A stretch of DNA of 6,992 nucleotides from positions 1 through 6,992 of the forward strand of contig JACQNB010000097.1 of assembly GCA_016203265.1 (NCBI GenBank). The letters run 5' to 3'. Made by a program: the position numbers and the translations under genes. Of the stretch, positions 4,149 to 6,992 are shown one piece after another (positions within the stretch are counted from its first letter, which is position 1; each line of letters starts with the position of its first letter). The notes beneath the pieces are model-generated. The model had not been told where the DNA came from. It worked only from the letters and a program-made list of their open reading frames with translations, and did no database searches. The stretch is from Candidatus Woesearchaeota archaeon (GTDB lineage Archaea; Nanobdellota; Nanobdellia; Woesearchaeales; ARS49).

Positions 4149-6992
4149 TTCTTCCTGCGCCGACGTTCGCCGCGCACGTACGATGCGAGTTCGCGCTCGA
4201 GTTCAGTCCGATGCGCTGCGTAGTATGCTGCCGTGATCCTGAGTTTCGCGAACAGCTTCTCCATCTCCCCTTTCGTGAGCTTGCCCTGCCGAAGCAGCTG
4301 CAGTTTCAGCAAGAGTTCCTTCTTTTCGCTCGCCGAAAGCCCGGCAAGCGCGAGCTCGCGCAACTTGTCCAAGGGACCTTCCTCGAGCTTCTTCATGAAT
4401 TTGCCGTGCGCCTTCTTCGGCAATTGACCCTTCACGAACGAGCCGAGCTGTTCGAACGTCTTCGCACCGACGTCTTCCGGACCGAGCTTCTTGAGCTCAT
4501 CGACCGTCAGCCAGTCGGGCACGGCTTTCGTCGGCGTCGATGGCACGACAACGGGTTTTTGCGGAACGACTGGCTTGCGCGCGAGTTTGCTACTGAGCGT
4601 ACTGGTCAGCCCTTTCCAGCGACGCTGCAGTTCGCCCGGATGCTTCTTGTTGTACCAATACCCATACCCGAGCGCTCCGCCCACCAGCACGAGGAAGATG
4701 AGCAGGAACCACGGGAATTTGAAATCTGATGCCGTCGGATCGGTGCCGTCGCGGTATTCTTTCAGGTTCTGCCGGTTGTCGCCGTCCGGGTCCGCGTCCG
4801 CAGCGGCTTCACCGTCGCAGATGACGTCGCCGAAATACCGGATGCGCCAGGCATCATCGATCTCGTCGCCGCACGAATGGCGTTGGCTCGCGCTGCAACC
4901 GAACTCATCGACGAGTTCGCCGAACGGCGTGCCCGGACAGTTGTCGCGCGCATCAGGCACGCCATCCTCGTCTTCGTCCGTCTCGGAACGGCAGACGCCG
5001 TCGGTGCACGACGTTTCTTCCTCACAATCGTCATCAATCGCGCAGGACTGGCCTGCCTTGCACTTGTTCGGGCACGCGCCGCCGCAGTCGATGTCGCTTT
5101 CCATGCTGTCGAAGAAGCCGTTGCCGCAGGGGTTGTCGATGCAGATGCCCGAGTAGCAGAAGTCGCTCGTGCAGTCATCGTGCACGGCGCACGCGAAACC
5201 GTTCCCGCAGTCATCGCACGCGCCTCCGCCGCAGTCGATGTCGGTCTCATTGCCGCCATTGAGCAGATCATCGCACAACGACGGCTGGCAGACCTTGGTC
5301 GCGTTGCAGATGCGCGAGACGCAGTCGACATTGGCTTCGCATTTCTTGTAGTCCCCGCACGGCGCGCAGGAACCGCCACAATCGATGTCGGTCTCGTTCG
5401 GAGGATCGAATTCGCTGTTGACGCAGTGCGGCGGAATCTTCGTGATGTCAATCGTGACGCCGTCGCTCGGCATCTCGCTGCTGCTCAAGCCCGCCATGTT
5501 CTCGGCCTTGACGCGGAAATAGTACGACGCGCCGTTCGTGACGTTGATGCCGGTCGTGTACCACGGCAAGCCGTCCTTGATGACGCTCGGCGTCCAGTTC
5601 TTCACGACGACGCCCGTCAATTGTTGCTCGATGCGATATTGATACCGCGTGACATTGGATTCGTTATCCGCGCCGAGGAACGCGATGCGCAGCTTGTCGA
5701 GGAAATACGAGTACTGCGGGAACTCGGGATTGTTGCTGGTGTCGTCCGCATACAGCATCCACGGAGGCGTCAGGTCGACGAAGACTGAAATCGTGATGTT
5801 CTTCTCCTCGATGCCGAACGCGGACGTGCCTGAGCCCGTACTGCAGAACACCGGAATCGCGTGCCAGCCGCCCGAGGGCACGATGACCCTGTCGCTGTGC
5901 ACCATCGATGACTTGTTCACGTCGCCCAACGGCTTCAGCGTGCCGCCCATCGAATAATAGCAGTACGCGTCCTTGTTGGTCTCCACACCCAGAGGAATGG
6001 TGAGGTTTCCGTGATACGGCGGCGTGACGCTCGTGATGTTCAACGGCACGGTAAGGTCGACGCTGAAACTGATGTCCTCATCCACGGGACCGAGACCGGC
6101 CGTGTTCTTGCACGCGACATGGTACGTGTACGAACCGATGTCCGGCACCGTCACGTTGACTCCATGAGCCGTGAGCCCCATGATGCCGAAGAAGGGGAAC
6201 ATACCCTCCATCGCGTCGTACTCTGATGTTGTCGCGCTGTACTTGCACACCGTCGGATCATCGGTCTGCACCTTCAAGGCCGTCTGCAACGGGTACTGCA
6301 CGATGGGATCGGGCGCGGCGAACGCCTTGATGATCTTCGGACCTGACGTGTCCACGCTCAACCAGAACGTGCTGCTGCCCGAACCAGTTTCCTCGTCGAC
6401 ACAACGCACGAAGAACTTGAACGGCACGCCTTCCGTCTGGATGTCGCTGAACGATGATTTTGTGTGCGTGTAACCGAAGGAGCCATCGAACGGACTCAAG
6501 GACGTGAACGAACCCGGCGGCGGCAAGGTCTGGCTGCTCCAGTACCTGCACTCGGCGACGCTGTCCGTTTCGAAACCCAACGGGAACGTGAACGTGCTGC
6601 TCACGCCGTACGGCGGGTTGATGATGGTGACGACCGGAGGCAGGGCGTTGATGACGAACGACGAGCTTGCCGTCGCATTCGACAGGGGGTTGCCCGCGAA
6701 ATCAGTCACGATCGGCTTGAGAATCTTCCTGCCCTCGGAAAGCGTCAGGGACGCCGTGAACGTGCGGTTCTTCGAGCCAACGAAAAGCTTGGAAATGTCG
6801 CGCGTCACAGGCGCGCGCACCGGACCGGCAGACGTGTTGTAGACGACGAACTCGACGATGGTGAAGTTGCTCACGATGATGGGTTCGCTGAACGCGATGG
6901 TGACGCTCACGCTGCCGGCACCGGAAACAAAGCCGTCCGTCGGCGTGTAGTTGGCCGTCGGAGGTGTGATGTCGACGACCGTCGGCAAGCTC
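4145..6992 (-). CDS. Giant Ig-like, cysteine-rich cell-surface protein, N-terminus outside window
   Basis: Partial gene: the frame stays open to the right edge, so the true start and signal peptide are not seen. Residues here are numbered from the codon at 6988. Residues 1-114 form an SbsA/Big_5-like Ig domain (Phe-Ser-Glu-Pro strand, closing Asp-x-Ala-Gly-Asn). Three Ig-like repeats at about 115-406 each carry one cysteine pair. Residues 407-517 resemble fibronectin type III. Residues 522-667 hold three eight-cysteine repeats. Residues 671-755 form a calcium-binding acidic neck. A membrane helix spans about 759-779, followed by a basic cytoplasmic tail to 947. About 16 N-x-S/T sequons occur, all before residue 581. 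This is the layout of an anchored type I surface protein, probably an adhesin or S-layer-associated receptor; the ligand is unknown. It is the first visible gene of the five-gene chain. Confidence 0.95.
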   Translation of the reverse strand, partial: SLPTVVDITPPTANYTPTDGFVSGAGSVSVTIAFSEPIIVSNFTIVEFVVYNTSAGPVRAPVTRDISKLFVGSKNRTFTASLTLSEGRKILKPIVTDFAGNPLSNATASSSFVINALPPVVTIINPPYGVSSTFTFPLGFETDSVAECRYWSSQTLPPPGSFTSLSPFDGSFGYTHTKSSFSDIQTEGVPFKFFVRCVDEETGSGSSTFWLSVDTSGPKIIKAFAAPDPIVQYPLQTALKVQTDDPTVCKYSATTSEYDAMEGMFPFFGIMGLTAHGVNVTVPDIGSYTYHVACKNTAGLGPVDEDISFSVDLTVPLNITSVTPPYHGNLTIPLGVETNKDAYCYYSMGGTLKPLGDVNKSSMVHSDRVIVPSGGWHAIPVFCSTGSGTSAFGIEEKNITISVFVDLTPPWMLYADDTSNNPEFPQYSYFLDKLRIAFLGADNESNVTRYQYRIEQQLTGVVVKNWTPSVIKDGLPWYTTGINVTNGASYYFRVKAENMAGLSSSEMPSDGVTIDITKIPPHCVNSEFDPPNETDIDCGGSCAPCGDYKKCEANVDCVSRICNATKVCQPSLCDDLLNGGNETDIDCGGGACDDCGNGFACAVHDDCTSDFCYSGICIDNPCGNGFFDSMESDIDCGGACPNKCKAGQSCAIDDDCEEETSCTDGVCRSETDEDEDGVPDARDNCPGTPFGELVDEFGCSASQRHSCGDEIDDAWRIRYFGDVICDGEAAADADPDGDNRQNLKEYRDGTDPTASDFKFPWFLLIFLVLVGGALGYGYWYNKKHPGELQRRWKGLTSTLSSKLARKPVVPQKPVVVPSTPTKAVPDWLTVDELKKLGPEDVGAKTFEQLGSFVKGQLPKKAHGKFMKKLEEGPLDKLRELALAGLSASEKKELLLKLQLLRQGKLTKGEMEKLFAKLRITAAYYAAHRTELERELASYVRGERRRRKK
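4150..4156 (-). promoter_or_regulatory. Purine-rich ribosome binding site before the ATG at 4148
   Basis: The minus strand reads AGGAAGA just before the start, inside the last codons of the giant surface protein, with AGGA four bases from the ATG. The spacing is short, so it may act together with coupling across the ATGA junction. Confidence 0.5.
4652..4714 (-). other. Transmembrane helix of the giant surface protein
   Basis: Residues 759-779 form a single uncharged hydrophobic stretch starting Pro-Trp-Phe-Leu-Leu and ending Tyr-Trp-Tyr. It is followed by Asn-Lys-Lys-His and many Lys/Arg, so by the positive-inside rule the C-terminal 168 residues are cytoplasmic and the Ig and cysteine-rich part is outside. 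Confidence 0.9.
4724..4978 (-). other. Acidic calcium-binding neck (thrombospondin type 3-like plus EF-hand-like loop)
   Basis: Residues 671-755 of the giant protein. The first part (671-688) has the thrombospondin type 3 pattern, with D671, D673, D675, D679 and D682 followed by Asn-Cys-Pro-Gly-Thr-Pro. The second has a 12-residue EF-hand-like loop with D733, D735, D737, R739, N741 and E744, followed by Tyr-Arg-Asp-Gly-Thr-Asp-Pro, typical of repeats found just outside the membrane in surface proteins. C684, C698, C706 and C724 may form two disulphides. Calcium would stiffen the segment just before the membrane. Confidence 0.8.
4985..5425 (-). repeat. Three tandem 49-residue cysteine-rich repeats (Asp-Cys-Gly-Gly type)
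   Basis: Residues 522-667 of the giant protein hold three units with eight cysteines each (first 522-567, second 572-616, third 621-666). Each has an Asp-Ile-Asp-Cys-Gly-Gly core, at C537, C586 and C635, exactly 49 residues apart. At DNA level the core shows as matching 16-base segments at 5081, 5228 and 5375, a 147-base period. The first two are identical and the third differs at two bases. Such repeats are known in large archaeal and bacterial surface proteins, where they probably form stiff disulphide-bonded stalks; their exact role is not established. Confidence 0.9.
5771..6646 (-). repeat. Three divergent Ig-like domains, each with a cysteine pair
   Basis: Within the giant protein (residues 115-406), three units of about 95 residues share a frame. 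A strand ending in Cys-x-Tyr (C147, C248, C343) is followed 39-49 residues later by a strand with a second Cys (C196, C293, C382) and a small turn rich in Gly, Ser, Thr and Asn. One disulphide per domain is the likely reading. The units differ strongly in sequence, so they are old duplications or independent members of one fold. Beta-sandwich structure is inferred from the strand pattern and the Pro-Pro linkers. Confidence 0.7.

Noticed and set aside
5081..5390. 147-base-spaced direct repeats as a possible CRISPR or DNA element
   Set aside because: The repeats are in frame and encode the Asp-Cys-Gly-Gly core of protein repeats; the intervening sequence is conserved at protein level, so they are coding repeats.
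4762..5451. Minus-strand frame of 229 codons overlapping the giant gene
   Set aside because: It is a shifted reading of the cysteine repeats, giving an Ala/Arg/Thr/Ser-rich product. The repeat periodicity explains its length.
4877..5788. Long open frame on the plus strand (303 codons)
   Set aside because: It is antisense to the cysteine-rich and FN3-like region. Its product is a low-complexity Ala/Arg/Val-rich chain without domains, as expected from high-GC antisense frames.
6986..6988. TTG as the start codon of the giant surface protein
   Set aside because: The frame is open upstream to the edge, there is no signal peptide after it, and it falls within an Ig-domain linker, so the gene is simply cut by the window.

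Overview
The window is almost wholly coding and looks archaeal, most likely from a DPANN-type genome of the Woesearchaeota/Pacearchaeota kind. That placement is an inference. It rests on an AbrB-PhoU fusion regulator at the left end, on several short proteins that open with a basic-Gly-Gln motif followed by one hydrophobic helix, and on a very large Ig-like, cysteine-rich surface protein. I remember this combination as common in DPANN genomes. GC content is fairly high, near 60% in stretches counted by eye, so the lineage within DPANN is left open.

Left block, plus strand (13-1693): a phosphate-uptake-regulator-like protein (AbrB DNA-binding hairpin plus PhoU helices) overlaps by 14 bases a small soluble Hanks-type protein kinase. 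The overlap and a ribosome binding site inside the first gene indicate co-expression. This pair is the regulatory or signalling part of the window.

Right block, minus strand (6992 down to 1690): a five-gene overlapping chain. It starts with a giant cell-surface protein whose N-terminus lies beyond the right edge. Its visible part has about five Ig/FN3-like domains, three 49-residue eight-cysteine repeats, a calcium-binding acidic neck, one membrane helix and a 168-residue basic cytoplasmic tail. Four proteins of 162, 349, 162 and 155 residues follow. Each has an Arg-Gly-Gln motif and one N-terminal hydrophobic helix, and each has an even number of cysteines outside that helix. Every junction overlaps, by 4, 10, 19 and 8 bases, so the five proteins are probably made together and may form one envelope assembly. 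Pilin-like subunits around a large adhesin is a reasonable working model, but no assembly ATPase, platform protein or signal peptidase gene is in view.

The two blocks converge and share four bases at their stop codons (1690-1693). There is no intergenic stretch of any length, and no RNA gene, CRISPR array, mobile element or clear promoter was seen. The most notable content is the five-gene surface operon, which I would treat as a candidate undescribed envelope or attachment system.
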